A DNA stretch of 41,011 nt. It comes from JBBRGK01 sp036741355. GTDB taxonomy: Bacteria; Chloroflexota; Dehalococcoidia; CAUJGQ01. Below are positions 33,357 to 41,011 of the stretch, piece by piece. The notes under the pieces are model-generated. The model saw nothing but the letters and a program-made list of their open reading frames with translations. It was not told the DNA's origin and searched no databases. A program made the position numbers and the translations under genes. The first letter of the stretch is position 1; every line of letters begins with the position of its first letter. The stretch is taken from assembly GCA_036741355.1 (NCBI GenBank), contig DAINSK010000030.1, positions 1-41,011 on the forward strand, written 5' to 3'.

Positions 33357-34625
33357 GTGATCAGCGTCATCGGCATCAGCCACCACAGCGCCCCGCTGGA
33401 CCTGCGTGAGCGCTTCGCCATATCGAACGAAGCGCTGCCCGCGCGATTGGAGCAGTTGCGGCAACAGCATGGAGCGGCCGTGCTGCTCTCTACCTGCAAC
33501 CGCACCGAGCTGTATCTCAGCGTTCCGGCGTCAGAGCCCAACGGCGTCGCATTGCGACAGGCGTTCAACGCGCTTGGGGACGCCAGCGCCAACCCCGACA
33601 GCCTGTACGTGTATAGCGGTCGCGAAGCTGCGGAGCACCTCCTGCGCGTAGCCTCGGGCCTCGATTCGATGGTTTTGGGCGAAGACCAGATCCTCGGTCA
33701 GGTGCGCACCGCGTTCATGGCCGCGTCCGTCGCCGGTGCCACTGACCGGCTGCTGTCGCGGCTGTTTCATCTGGCGATTGCAACGGGGCGGCGGGTACGG
33801 ACCGAAACCTCGATCGGGCGTTACGCCGTATCGGTCAGCGCCGCAGCGGTCGAGGCCGTACGGAGCCGGCGCCCCGATCTCCGCAATGCGACGGTACTAG
33901 TGATCAGCGCGGGCGAGGCCGGCAAGCTGAGCGCCCGAAGCGTGGCCGGCCTCGGACCGGGCCGCCTGCTGGTCGTCAGCCGGACCTTTGAACGCGCGCA
34001 GGCAGCCGCCGCGAGCGTGGGCGGTGTTGCGCTCGATGCCTCAGAACTCTCGAACGCCGTGCGCGAGGCGGATGTGATCATCAGCGCGAGCGCGGCACCC
34101 GGCTACCAGGTGACCCGCGACCTCCTGCGAGAGTCCCGCGGCCAATCGCCAAAGCCGTTGTTGATCGTCGACATCGCCGTGCCGCGCGACATCGAGCCGT
34201 CCGTAGCGGGCGAACCGGACGTGGAGCTCCTCGATATCGACACCCTGGCGCGGACTGAATCGGACGGCGCGGAGCAGTTCGCCGTCGTCGTTGCCGCGAA
34301 ACGAATCGTCGACCAGGAAGTGGCGCGGCTGGCGACGTGGTGGGACACCTTGCGTGTCGTTCCGACGATTAGCGCCTTGTGCAAGCAGGCCGAGAACATC
34401 CGCCGCCGCGAAGTGGACCGAACCTTCGGTCGGCTGCATAACCTAACGCCCGAGGAACGCAACCGGATCGAGGCGCTCACGTCCGCGATCGTCAACAAGA
34501 TGTTGCACCACCCGATTACGCGGCTGAAGCAACCGGGTGCGGGCGAACGCTACGCCGCCGTGGTGCACGAGCTGTTCGATCTGCCAGTGCCGTCCGTCGA
34601 CCTGCCGGCCGCATCGAATGAATAG
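33357..34625 (+). CDS. hemA: Glutamyl-tRNA reductase
   Basis: This 422-aa enzyme makes glutamate-1-semialdehyde from glutamyl-tRNA with NADPH, the entry step of the C5 pathway. The GTG at 33357 gives VISVIGISHHSAPLDLRERF. The catalytic Cys is in LLSTCNRTELYL (~45-50). GLDSMVLGEDQILGQVRTAF, LFHLAIATGRRVRTETSIGR and the NADP domain (ATVLVISAGEAGKLSARSVA) follow. The usual GAGxM glycine motif reads SAGEAGK. The C-terminal dimerisation helices end with LLHHPITRLK-type sequence (MLHHPITRLKQ). Length is normal. It is followed 12 nt later by hemC. Confidence 0.92.
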   Translation: MISVIGISHHSAPLDLRERFAISNEALPARLEQLRQQHGAAVLLSTCNRTELYLSVPASEPNGVALRQAFNALGDASANPDSLYVYSGREAAEHLLRVASGLDSMVLGEDQILGQVRTAFMAASVAGATDRLLSRLFHLAIATGRRVRTETSIGRYAVSVSAAAVEAVRSRRPDLRNATVLVISAGEAGKLSARSVAGLGPGRLLVVSRTFERAQAAAASVGGVALDASELSNAVREADVIISASAAPGYQVTRDLLRESRGQSPKPLLIVDIAVPRDIEPSVAGEPDVELLDIDTLARTESDGAEQFAVVVAAKRIVDQEVARLATWWDTLRVVPTISALCKQAENIRRREVDRTFGRLHNLTPEERNRIEALTSAIVNKMLHHPITRLKQPGAGERYAAVVHELFDLPVPSVDLPAASNE

Positions 34626-34637
34626 GAACGGCAGGTG

Positions 34638-35561
34638 ATGACCGCGGAGCGCCCCCTCATAGCCGGCACCCGCGGCAGCGTGCTCGCCCTTAAACAGACG
34701 GCGCTGGTCGTTGAAGCGCTCGTCGCGGCGCATCCCGGCCTTGCCCTACAGACGGTTGAAGTCCGAACCGAGGGCGACCGCGATCGCAGCACACCGCTCT
34801 CGGTGCTGGGCGGCAAAGGCATCTTCGTCAAGGAACTCGAGCTGGCGCTGCTGGAGGGACGCATCGATTTCGCCGTCCACAGCCTCAAAGACGTTCCCAG
34901 CTCGCTGCCGCCCGGCCTGGTGTTGACGTCGATCGCGCGCCGCGCCGACGCGCGCGACGCGCTCGTCTCGCGCAACGGCGCGACGCTAGCCGAACTGCCG
35001 CCCAGGGCGCGAGTCGGCACCGGCAGCCGCCGCCGCCGCGCCGAACTGCTGCAGTTGCGTCCGGACGTGGTGCTGATTGAGGTGCGCGGCAACGTCGATA
35101 CGCGCATCCGCCACATGCGGGAGGGCGGCGCCGACGCCGTTGTGCTCGCGGCCGCGGGACTGGAACGGTTAGGGCGCCTGGGAGAGGCGGCGCAGATCTT
35201 TTCTGCCGATGAGCTGTTGCCGGCGATCGGGCAGGGGGCGCTCGCCGTCGAGACCCGGGCTGACGATCAACGGACGCGCGGGCTGCTGGCGGTCGTAGAC
35301 GATGCCGAGACGCACACCTGCACACTCGCGGAGCGCGCCTTCTTGCGCCGGCTTGGCGGGGGCTGCCTGACACCGGCCGCGGCCTATTGCGTGGTGGAAG
35401 CAGAGGGGCTCTATCTCCGCGGCCTCGTCGCCGGAGAGGATAACTCGGTGCTGCGGGATGCCATGCGCGGGTGGGAGGACGAACCCGAAGCGCTGGGCGA
35501 GGCACTTGCCGACGCGCTCGCCGCACGTGGTGCGCTCGACCTGATTGCGCGGAGCGGATGA
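34638..35561 (+). CDS. hemC: Porphobilinogen deaminase (hydroxymethylbilane synthase)
   Basis: This 307-aa enzyme polymerises four porphobilinogens. It uses the ATG at 34638; a GTG one codon earlier is possible. Landmarks are LIAGTRGSVLALKQTALVVE, VRTEGDRDRSTPLSVLGGKG, IFVKELELALLEGRIDFAVH, SLKDVPSSLPPGL, GTGSRRRRAELLQLRPDVVL, EVRGNVDTRIRHMREGGADA, and LPAIGQGALAVETRADD. The dipyrromethane-cofactor Cys is in RRLGGGCLTPAAAY. Length is typical. Its TGA overlaps the next gene's start (ATGATG), indicating coupling to cobA-hemD. Confidence 0.92.
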   Translation: MTAERPLIAGTRGSVLALKQTALVVEALVAAHPGLALQTVEVRTEGDRDRSTPLSVLGGKGIFVKELELALLEGRIDFAVHSLKDVPSSLPPGLVLTSIARRADARDALVSRNGATLAELPPRARVGTGSRRRRAELLQLRPDVVLIEVRGNVDTRIRHMREGGADAVVLAAAGLERLGRLGEAAQIFSADELLPAIGQGALAVETRADDQRTRGLLAVVDDAETHTCTLAERAFLRRLGGGCLTPAAAYCVVEAEGLYLRGLVAGEDNSVLRDAMRGWEDEPEALGEALADALAARGALDLIARSG

Positions 35562-37132
35562 TGGGCGGAGCTGTGGCAGGCGGCAAGGTCTGGCTGGTTG
35601 GCGCGGGTCCCGGCGACCCGGGCCTGTTCACGCTGCGCGGCGTCGACGTGATGCAGCGCGCCGACTTCGTGCTCTACGACCGGCTCGCCAACGAGAGCTT
35701 ACTCGGATACGCCCGCGGCGACGCGACGCTGACGTTCGTCGGTAAGGAGCCGGGCCGCCACGCGATGACGCAGGACCAGATTAATTCCGAGCTGGTACGG
35801 CTGGCGCAGGAAGGACGCCAGGTTGTGCGGCTCAAGGGCGGCGACCCGTTCGTGTTCGGTCGGGGCGGCGAAGAGGCGGACGCACTCGCGGGCGCAGGCG
35901 TCTGTTTCGAGATCGTTCCCGGCGTCACGTCCGCCATCGCGGGGCCGGCGTACGCAGGCATTCCTGTGACCGCCAGGACGGTCGCGTCGTCGTTTGCGGT
36001 CGTGACCGGCCACGAGGATCCGTTTCGCCCCGAAGCGCGGGTGGACTGGAAAGCGCTGGCCACAGGACCGGACACGCTCGTAATCCTGATGGGTGTCGGT
36101 AATCTGGACGAGATCGCGGCGAGCCTGATCGCGGGCGGGCGCTCTGCCGATACGCCCGCCGCGGTGGTGGAACAGGCGACAACGCCGCGGCAACGCTGCA
36201 CCGTTGCGACGCTGGGAACGATCGCGCGGGCCGCCGCCGAGGCCCACGCCGCCTCGCCGGCGGTGGTGATCGTGGGCGAGGTGGTACGGCTGCGCGAGCG
36301 GCTGCAGTGGTTCGAGACGCGTCCGTTGTACGGCAGGCGCGTTCTGGTGACGCGGACGCGGCAGCAGGCGAGCGCGTTGCGACGGCTGTTGGAGGAGCGG
36401 GGCGCCGAGGTGGTGGAGCTGCCGGCACTGGAAGTCGTCGAAACGGCGCCGCCGGAAGTGACGGCTCGAGTGGGCGAAGCGCTGGCAGCGGGCGAATACG
36501 CCTGGACGATCTTCACCAGCGTCAACGCCGTGCGCCTTTTCTTCAAGCGGCTGCGCGACCAGGGTCGTGACGCGCGCGCCTTCGGCGGCGTTGGTGTCTG
36601 CGCCATCGGCCCTGGAACGCGGGAGGCGCTGGCTGAGGCGGGCATCGTCGCGGATTTGGTGCCGAAGGAGTACATAGCCGAAGGGATCCTCGAAGCGTTC
36701 CGGGCACATGACCTGCACCGGCGGCGCGTGCTCGTACCGCGCGCGGAGAACGCGCGGCGAGAGCTGATCGACGGATTACGGAAGTTGGGCGCCGAAGTGG
36801 AAGAGGTTCCGCTCTACGTCTCGCGCGTGCCCGAGCAGCCCGCCCAGAGCATGCTTGAACAGGTGCGCAGCGGTACGATCGACGTGGTGACCTTTGCTAG
36901 CTCATCCACGGTAGAGCATCTGCTGGAGATGCTGGGCAACGACCCGGCCCCGCTGCGGAATGCCGTCGTGGCGTGCATCGGTCCCGTGACGGCCAACACC
37001 GCCCGCCGTCTCGGCCTGCGCGTCGACGTCTCGGCCGGCGAGCACAGCATTCCCGGACTGGTGTCGGCGCTGGAGGAGTTTTTGGGCGACCTCACCCCCT
37101 TCCCCTCTCCGAAACGGAGAGGGGCGATCTAG
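35558..37132 (+). CDS. Uroporphyrinogen-III methyltransferase / synthase fusion
   Basis: This 524-aa CobA-HemD fusion starts at the ATG at 35558 (GGAGCGG upstream). The CobA domain (~1-250) has KVWLVGAGPGDPGLFTLRGV, YDRLANESLL, VRLKGGDPFVFGRGGEEADA, EIVPGVTSAIAGPAYAGIPV and ATLGTIARAA, and methylates uroporphyrinogen III to precorrin-2. The HemD domain (~260-510) has RRVLVTRTRQQASALRRLLE, WTIFTSVNAVRLFFKRL, ICAIGPGT-type VCAIGPGTREALAEAGIVAD, and TFASSSTVEHLLEML, and closes the tetrapyrrole ring. The last ~15 residues (LTPFPSPKRRGAI) are encoded by an intergenic repeat that has entered the gene end, not by HemD sequence. Confidence 0.9.
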   Translation: MMGGAVAGGKVWLVGAGPGDPGLFTLRGVDVMQRADFVLYDRLANESLLGYARGDATLTFVGKEPGRHAMTQDQINSELVRLAQEGRQVVRLKGGDPFVFGRGGEEADALAGAGVCFEIVPGVTSAIAGPAYAGIPVTARTVASSFAVVTGHEDPFRPEARVDWKALATGPDTLVILMGVGNLDEIAASLIAGGRSADTPAAVVEQATTPRQRCTVATLGTIARAAAEAHAASPAVVIVGEVVRLRERLQWFETRPLYGRRVLVTRTRQQASALRRLLEERGAEVVELPALEVVETAPPEVTARVGEALAAGEYAWTIFTSVNAVRLFFKRLRDQGRDARAFGGVGVCAIGPGTREALAEAGIVADLVPKEYIAEGILEAFRAHDLHRRRVLVPRAENARRELIDGLRKLGAEVEEVPLYVSRVPEQPAQSMLEQVRSGTIDVVTFASSSTVEHLLEMLGNDPAPLRNAVVACIGPVTANTARRLGLRVDVSAGEHSIPGLVSALEEFLGDLTPFPSPKRRGAI

Positions 37133-37302
37133 CTTCGCTCCGTTCGGGCACGGGTGCAGCGCCGCAGCGCAGCCGGGCGCATGGCAATGCGCCGCTACAA
37201 GGGGACGGGGAGCTACACCAAGTATCGACCAGAAGCTCCCCTTCCCTGGTTCCGGTACCCCCCGTTAGGCGTAGGGGTAAGGGAAGGGGCCGGGGGTTAG
37301 GT
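37089..37302. repeat. Three-hairpin interspersed repeat, copy 1
   Basis: This copy starts ACCTCACCCCC inside the 3' end of cobA-hemD and ends GGGGGTTAGGT; the ends are near-perfect inverted repeats. Internal palindromes are CCCCTCTCC-GAAAC-GGAGAGGGG (37102-37124), GGGCGCAT-GGCA-ATGCGCC (about 37175-37193), and a CCCCTTCCC...GGGAAGGGG arm pair (about 37243-37289) whose loop is enlarged. The segment around AAGGGGACGG and GTA.CGA.CA.AAGCTCCCC matches copy 2. Confidence 0.75.
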
Positions 37303-37361
37303 CTCGACCGGAAGCGAGACGAGGTCTGGACAACGACTACCCACGGATCCGGAGGCATCGC

Positions 37362-38521
37362 ATGACACTCGACATCGGAACCCGGCTTTCCTTTCGTCGC
37401 TTTCGGCGGCTGCGGCGCAGCGAGCCGCTGCGCGCTATGGTGCGCGAGACGGTGCTCGACCCCTCTTCCTTTATATATCCGCTGTTCGTCATGCACGGGC
37501 GGGACGCGCGACGCGAGATNNNNNNNNNNNNNNNNNNNNNNNNNNNNNNNNNNNNNNNNNNNNNNNNNNNNNNNNNNNNNNNNNNNNNNNNNNNNNNNNN
37601 NNNNNNNNNNNNNNNNNNNCTTCCTTTATATATCCGCTGTTCGTCATGCACGGGCGGGACGCGCGACGCGAGATCCCGTCGATGCCGGGGCAGTTTCAAC
37701 TGACGATCGACCAGTTGCCGGCCGAGGCAGACGAACTCCGGCGGCTCGGCATCCCGGCGGTGCTGCTGTTCGGGCTGCCCGCGAGCAAGGACGAGCGCGG
37801 CTCGGAAGCGTACGCCGAGGATGGCATCGTGCAGCAGGCGATCAAGATGCTCAAGCGTGAAGCGCCGGACCTGCTGGTGGTTGGCGACGTCTGCCTCTGC
37901 GAGTACACCAGCCACGGTCACTGCGGTGTGCTGGACGGCGACAAGGTCGATAACGACCGCTCGCTGGAGCTGATTGCTCGGACGGCGCTGACCCAGGCGC
38001 AGGCGGGCGCCGACATCGTGGCGCCGTCGGACATGATGGACGGTCGTGTGGCGGCGATCCGTTCAGAGCTCGACCGGAACGGGTTCAGCGATCTGCCGAT
38101 CATGGCCTACGCCTCGAAGTTCGCTTCGGCCTTTTACGGACCCTTCCGCGAAGCTGCCGATTCCACCCCGGCGTTTGGCGACCGGCGCGGCTACCAGATG
38201 GACCCGGCCAACGGTCGCGAGGCGCTGCGCGAGATCGAAGCGGACATCGCCGAAGGCGCCGACATCGTGATGGTGAAGCCTGCACTGCCATACCTGGACG
38301 TGCTGGCCCGCGCCCGCGACCGGTTCGACGTGCCGCTCGCCGCCTACAACGTAAGCGGCGAATACGCGATGGTGAAGGCGGCGGCGGCCAACGGCTGGCT
38401 GGACGAACGGCGCGTGGTGCTCGAAACGCTTACCGGCATCAAGCGCGCCGGCGCCGACATCATCATTACCTATCACGCCAAGGACGCGGCGGGGTGGCTG
38501 CTCCAGGGCAGTGGGCAGTAG
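37362..38521 (+). CDS. hemB: Delta-aminolevulinic acid dehydratase, split by an N gap
   Basis: This enzyme condenses two 5-aminolevulinates into porphobilinogen. The ATG at 37362 gives a normal HemB N-terminus (LSFRRFRRLRRSEPLRAMVR). The frame is interrupted by 100 N, and 55 nt are duplicated on either side. Removing the gap and one copy joins the parts in frame as HGRDARRE-IPSMPGQF, giving 334 aa, the standard length. Active-site features are VGDVCLCEYTSHGHCGV (the Cys-rich zinc site), the Lys in IMAYASKFASAFYGPFREA, the Schiff-base Lys in DIVMVKPALPYLDV, and AAYNVSGEYAMVKAAAANGW. The gene is therefore very likely intact. Confidence 0.9.
37465..37674. other. Assembly gap with duplicated 55-nt flanks
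   Basis: Positions 37465-37519 and 37620-37674 are identical, and exactly 100 N lie between. This is what scaffolding software writes when two contigs overlap but are not merged. It is not a biological repeat. Confidence 0.92.
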
Positions 38522-38531
38522 GTGGGGCGCT

Positions 38532-38709
38532 CCTAACCCTCGCATCCCTTCCCGGGACGGGAAGGGACGATTGTTGGAAGCGGGATTCGGCCTGATCTGC
38601 AGCGTCGGGCTGGGCGCATGGCAATGCGCCCGACAAGGGGACGGAATGCCAAACCAAGTACCGAACACAAGCTCCCCTTCCCTTGTAGGGAAGGGGCCGG
38701 GGGTTAGGT
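38532..38709. repeat. Three-hairpin interspersed repeat, copy 2
   Basis: This is the cleanest copy, lying between hemB and the HAD gene. It begins CCTAACCCT and ends GGGGGTTAGGT, inverted with respect to each other. Three perfect hairpins follow in order: TCCCTTCCC-GGGAC-GGGAAGGGA (38545-38567), GGGCGCAT-GGCA-ATGCGCCC (38612-38631), and CCCCTTCCC-TTGTA-GGGAAGGGG (38674-38696). Size and end structure resemble a MITE or REP-type element. Confidence 0.75.
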
Positions 38710-39494
38710 CCACGACTGCCTCCGTAAAAGCCATCGCCTTTGACTGCTACGGCACGCTGGTCGATTTCGGCGAGCACCACTTCATCGACCTGATGGACGT
38801 CGTTTGCCTGCGCAACGAGCTCGGCATCGAGGGAAAGGCGCTGTGGGATCGCTGGCTGGAAGCGAGCAAGGAGATCTGGAGCGAATGGGGCCGCGATCGG
38901 GAGAATCCGACGGCTGGGCCCGAGCCGCGCTTCGGAACCTACGATGAGTTGTGGACCGAGCAGTTCCGGCGCGCCTTCAACCAGATGGAGATGGAAGGCG
39001 ACGCGCAGGGCGCGTACGATCTCATGATCGAGCATGCCCGTCAGGCGCCGCCCTACCCCGAGACGCGGGAAGTGCTGGAGCAGTTGCGGCCGCTGTACAG
39101 GCTGTGCGTGCTTTCCAACGCGGACGACAACTGGCTACATCCGTGCCTCGACGCGGGTGGGCTGCAGTTCGACCTAATCGTCTCATCGGAGTCGGCGCAG
39201 TCGTACAAGCCGCGGAAGCGGATCTTTCACCACGCGGCGGAACTGCTGGGGTTGCCTCCGGAAGAGGTGCTCTACGTGGGTGACAGCCCCTTCGCCGACG
39301 TGCTCGGAGCACGCCACGCGGGGATGCCCGTCGCCTGGGTCAACCGCTACGGTGCCAAGCTGCCCGACACCGTGCCGGCTCCGGACCTGGAGATAACGGA
39401 CCTGTGGGGATTGGTTGAAAACCTCACCCCCCGACCCCCTCTCCGAAGCGGAGAGGGGGAGCTTCAATCACGTGAAGAACGCCAAAACACATAA
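38646..39494 (+). CDS. HAD-superfamily hydrolase (haloacid dehalogenase type)
   Basis: HAD phosphatase/dehalogenase-type enzyme. Motif I is AIAFDCYGTLVDF, motif II CVLSNADDNW, motif III the Lys in SAQSYKPRKRIFHHAAELLG, and motif IV VLYVGDSPFADVLGARHAGM. A helical cap lies between motifs I and II. The real domain begins at about 38730 (VKAIAFD), where no ATG, GTG or TTG is in place. The nearest in-frame ATG is 38646, inside the upstream repeat; the frame stays open to 38511. The C-terminal LTPRPPLRSGEGELQ is likewise repeat-derived. The native part is ~230 aa. It lies between hemB and hemL, but no role in heme synthesis is known for it. Confidence 0.8.
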   Translation: MPNQVPNTSSPSLVGKGPGVRSTTASVKAIAFDCYGTLVDFGEHHFIDLMDVVCLRNELGIEGKALWDRWLEASKEIWSEWGRDRENPTAGPEPRFGTYDELWTEQFRRAFNQMEMEGDAQGAYDLMIEHARQAPPYPETREVLEQLRPLYRLCVLSNADDNWLHPCLDAGGLQFDLIVSSESAQSYKPRKRIFHHAAELLGLPPEEVLYVGDSPFADVLGARHAGMPVAWVNRYGAKLPDTVPAPDLEITDLWGLVENLTPRPPLRSGEGELQSREERQNT

Positions 39495-39628
39495 CTGACG
39501 TCGACGAATAGCAGTGGCGCGTGCAACGCGCCCATCAAGGCTCGGCCGCTCATTATCGGCCTGCAACTCGCAACCAACGATCGCCCGTCTCCGTCGCAGC
39601 GCGATGGAGAGGGGCAGGGGGCGAGGTT
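39421..39628. repeat. Three-hairpin interspersed repeat, copy 3 (diverged)
   Basis: It begins ACCTCACCCCC within the HAD gene's 3' end and finishes GGGGGCGAGGTT before hemL. A perfect 10-bp hairpin lies at 39435-39459 (CCCCCTCTCC-GAAGC-GGAGAGGGGG). The central TGGCGCGT-GCA-ACGCGCCCA palindrome and a following CAAGG match the layout of copies 1 and 2, but the rest has diverged. Confidence 0.65.
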
Positions 39629-39649
39629 CCCTGGGGGATAGACAACCAC

Positions 39650-40954
39650 ATGACCGATAAGACGACAATCGCGCGGAGCAAATCGTCCGCGGAGTTCGCG
39701 CGGGCCCAGCTTCTCTTTCCCGGAGGGGTCAATAGCCCCGTGCGCGCTTTTCGCGCCGTGGGCGGCGAGCCGCCGGTGATCGAGTACGGCGCCGGGCCGC
39801 GCGTGTACGACGTGGACGGCAACGGCTACCTCGACTACATCGGTGCCTACGGGCCGCTGATCCTCGGGCACGCCGCCCCGATCGTGACAGAAGCCGTGGC
39901 CGTCGCGGCCGCGCGCGGCACCAGCTTCGGCATGCCGACGAGGATCGAGAGCGAGCTTGGGACGTTGGTCCGCGAGGCGGTTCCGTCGATCGAGATGATG
40001 CGTTTTGTCAGCAGCGGCACCGAGGCGACGATGTCGGCGCTGCGGGTGGCGCGGGGATTTACCGGCCGCGACAAGATCGTCAAGTTCGCCGGATGCTACC
40101 ACGGTCATTCCGACGGGTTGCTGGCGCAGGCGGGCTCCGGGGTCGCCACGCTCGGACTGCCGGGCAGCGCCGGGGTGCCTGCCGCGATGGTGAGCGAGAC
40201 ACTGGTGGCGCCGTTCAACGATATCGAGTCGCTGCGTGCGATCTTCGACGCCTTCCCGAGGCAGATCGCGGCCGTGATCGTCGAGCCGGTCCCCGCCAAC
40301 ATGGGCGTCGTGCCGCCGGCGCCGGGCTATTTGGAGGCGTTGCGGTCGCTGACCGAGGGAACGGGCACGCTGCTGATCTTCGACGAGGTGATCAGCGGCT
40401 TTCGCGTGGCCTACGGCGGCGCCCAGGCGCTGTACGGCGTGCGGCCGGACATGACCTGCCTGGGCAAGATCGTCGGCGGCGGGCTGCCGGTCGGCGTCTA
40501 CGGCGGCAGGCGCGACGTCATGGAGCAGGTGGCGCCGTTGGGTCCGGTGTACCAGGCGGGAACGCTCTCCGGAAATCCGCTGGCGATGAGCGCCGGGATC
40601 GCGGTGCTGCGTGAGCTGCAAAAGCCGGGGACCTACGAGCGGCTGGAAGCGTTGGGAGCGCGCCTCGGCTCCGGCATCGAAGCGGCCTGTCGCGCGGCCG
40701 GCGTGCCGGCGACGCTCAACCGGGTCGGTTCCATGCTGACGGGCTTCTTTACCGCGGGGCCGGTGATCGACTACGCCACTGCGCTGACCTGCGACACCGC
40801 CCGCTACGCCCGCGTTCACGCGGGTCTGCTCTCACGCGGCGTCTTCTTCGCCCCCAGCCAGTTTGAGGCCGTGTTCGTCTCCCTCGCCCATAACGAGCAG
40901 GACATCGATGCGACGGTGGCGGCGTTTTCGGAGGCGGTGGGCAGTAGGCAGTAG
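39650..40954 (+). CDS. hemL: Glutamate-1-semialdehyde 2,1-aminomutase
   Basis: This 434-aa PLP enzyme converts glutamate-1-semialdehyde to 5-aminolevulinate, the step after HemA. The ATG at 39650 is chosen because the family sequence starts just after it (SSAEFARAQLLFPGGVNSPV); the frame upstream is repeat DNA. Landmarks are YLDYIGAYGPLILGHAAP, RFVSSGTEATMSALRVARGF, KFAGCYHGHSDGLLAQAGSG, LLIFDEVISGFRVAYGGAQA, and the PLP-binding Lys in CLGKIVGGGLPVGVYGG. The stop lies within a GGCAGTA heptamer repeat (GSRQ*). Length is normal. Confidence 0.92.
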   Translation: MTDKTTIARSKSSAEFARAQLLFPGGVNSPVRAFRAVGGEPPVIEYGAGPRVYDVDGNGYLDYIGAYGPLILGHAAPIVTEAVAVAAARGTSFGMPTRIESELGTLVREAVPSIEMMRFVSSGTEATMSALRVARGFTGRDKIVKFAGCYHGHSDGLLAQAGSGVATLGLPGSAGVPAAMVSETLVAPFNDIESLRAIFDAFPRQIAAVIVEPVPANMGVVPPAPGYLEALRSLTEGTGTLLIFDEVISGFRVAYGGAQALYGVRPDMTCLGKIVGGGLPVGVYGGRRDVMEQVAPLGPVYQAGTLSGNPLAMSAGIAVLRELQKPGTYERLEALGARLGSGIEAACRAAGVPATLNRVGSMLTGFFTAGPVIDYATALTCDTARYARVHAGLLSRGVFFAPSQFEAVFVSLAHNEQDIDATVAAFSEAVGSRQ

Positions 40955-40961
40955 GCCGGGG

Positions 40962-40974
40962 ACCTCACCCCCTT
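40962..40974. repeat. Truncated interspersed-repeat end after hemL
   Basis: ACCTCACCCCCTT is identical to the left end of copy 1 and then breaks off into unrelated sequence, within 10 nt of the hemL stop. The remaining ~37 nt to the window edge (TTAGGTGACCGCTAAAG...) could be the end of an inserted IS, but this cannot be confirmed. Confidence 0.5.
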
Positions 40975-41011
40975 GTATCTTAGGTGACCGCTAAAGTGAG
41001 AGTGGAAGTAC

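Noticed and set aside
39464..40819. 451-codon open frame opposite hemL
   Set aside because: Arg/His-rich translation with no family pattern; it is the antisense shadow of a high-GC gene, and the same applies to long frames opposite cobA-hemD and the binding protein.
1..41011. CRISPR array
   Set aside because: No regularly spaced direct repeats with unique spacers were seen.
40985..41011. IS end at the right edge (GTGACCGCTAAAGTGAGAG)
   Set aside because: It looks like an IS terminus, and the truncated repeat before it supports an insertion, but too little sequence is present to name it.

Overview
This window is high-GC bacterial DNA, probably from the Chloroflexota (Thermomicrobia/Sphaerobacter-like). 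The placement is inferred from gene content: a Tat-exported DUF1800/DUF1501 pair, a Tat-lipoprotein solute-binding protein, a compact rib operon running straight into a hemA-hemC-cobA/hemD-hemB-hemL operon, and many GTG/TTG starts. No rRNA or other marker confirms it. A run of exactly 100 N inside hemB shows this is a draft scaffold. An IS21 istB fragment lies at the left edge.

Layout. (1) 1-5.4 kb is an accessory, decayed zone. It holds the istB fragment, a frameshifted secreted HNH-like nuclease, the C-terminal part of a type IIG (Eco57I-like) restriction-methyltransferase, a frameshifted HNH + DGQHR-motif protein, and two small minus-strand Cys-rich proteins. (2) 5.5-17.4 kb is a catabolic/uptake cluster: a peptide/nickel-class ABC solute-binding protein, two crotonase-fold enzymes, two tandem-domain CaiB/BaiF (family III) CoA-transferases, an opposing tartrate/isopropylmalate-type dehydrogenase, and two DppB/DppC-type permeases. 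No ABC ATPase is present. (3) 17.4-18.8 kb is a scar of fragments: a metallophosphoesterase start, a Fic C-terminus, an IS701 C-terminal half and an IS66 piece. (4) 18.8-21.7 kb looks like one end of a small integrated element. It has a minus-strand string of overlapping small genes (SWIM/zinc protein, 43-aa zinc ribbon, DUF2958, small OB-like protein), a divergent excisionase-like HTH gene and tyrosine integrase, all ending at a tRNA-Lys(UUU). (5) 21.8-27.4 kb holds a BrnT/BrnA-type toxin-antitoxin pair, signal peptidase I, a SIMPL/DUF541 protein, and the DUF1800 + DUF1501 pair. (6) 27.5-31.6 kb is riboflavin biosynthesis (ribD, ribE, ribBA, ribH) plus a small holin-like membrane protein. (7) 31.9-40.95 kb is tetrapyrrole biosynthesis: an HTH regulator, precorrin-2 dehydrogenase, hemA, hemC, a cobA-hemD fusion, hemB, a HAD hydrolase and hemL.

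How the genes work together. The hem operon encodes the C5 route from glutamyl-tRNA to uroporphyrinogen III (HemA, HemL, HemB, HemC, HemD) plus the branch to sirohydrochlorin (CobA methyltransferase domain and the Met8/CysG-type dehydrogenase). The rib operon covers GTP and ribulose-5-P to riboflavin. The catabolic cluster is best read as import of an organic substrate, CoA transfer and crotonase chemistry, but the substrate is not evident. Intergenic three-hairpin repeats with matching ends sit after cobA-hemD, hemB and the HAD gene, with a truncated copy after hemL. They add residues to the ends of neighbouring proteins.

The parts most worth a second look are the overlapping small-gene cluster at the tRNA-Lys integrase, the catabolic cluster with its paired CoA-transferases (one lacking 137 residues) and a crotonase without either catalytic glutamate, the HNH-DGQHR protein, and the repeat family in the hem operon.
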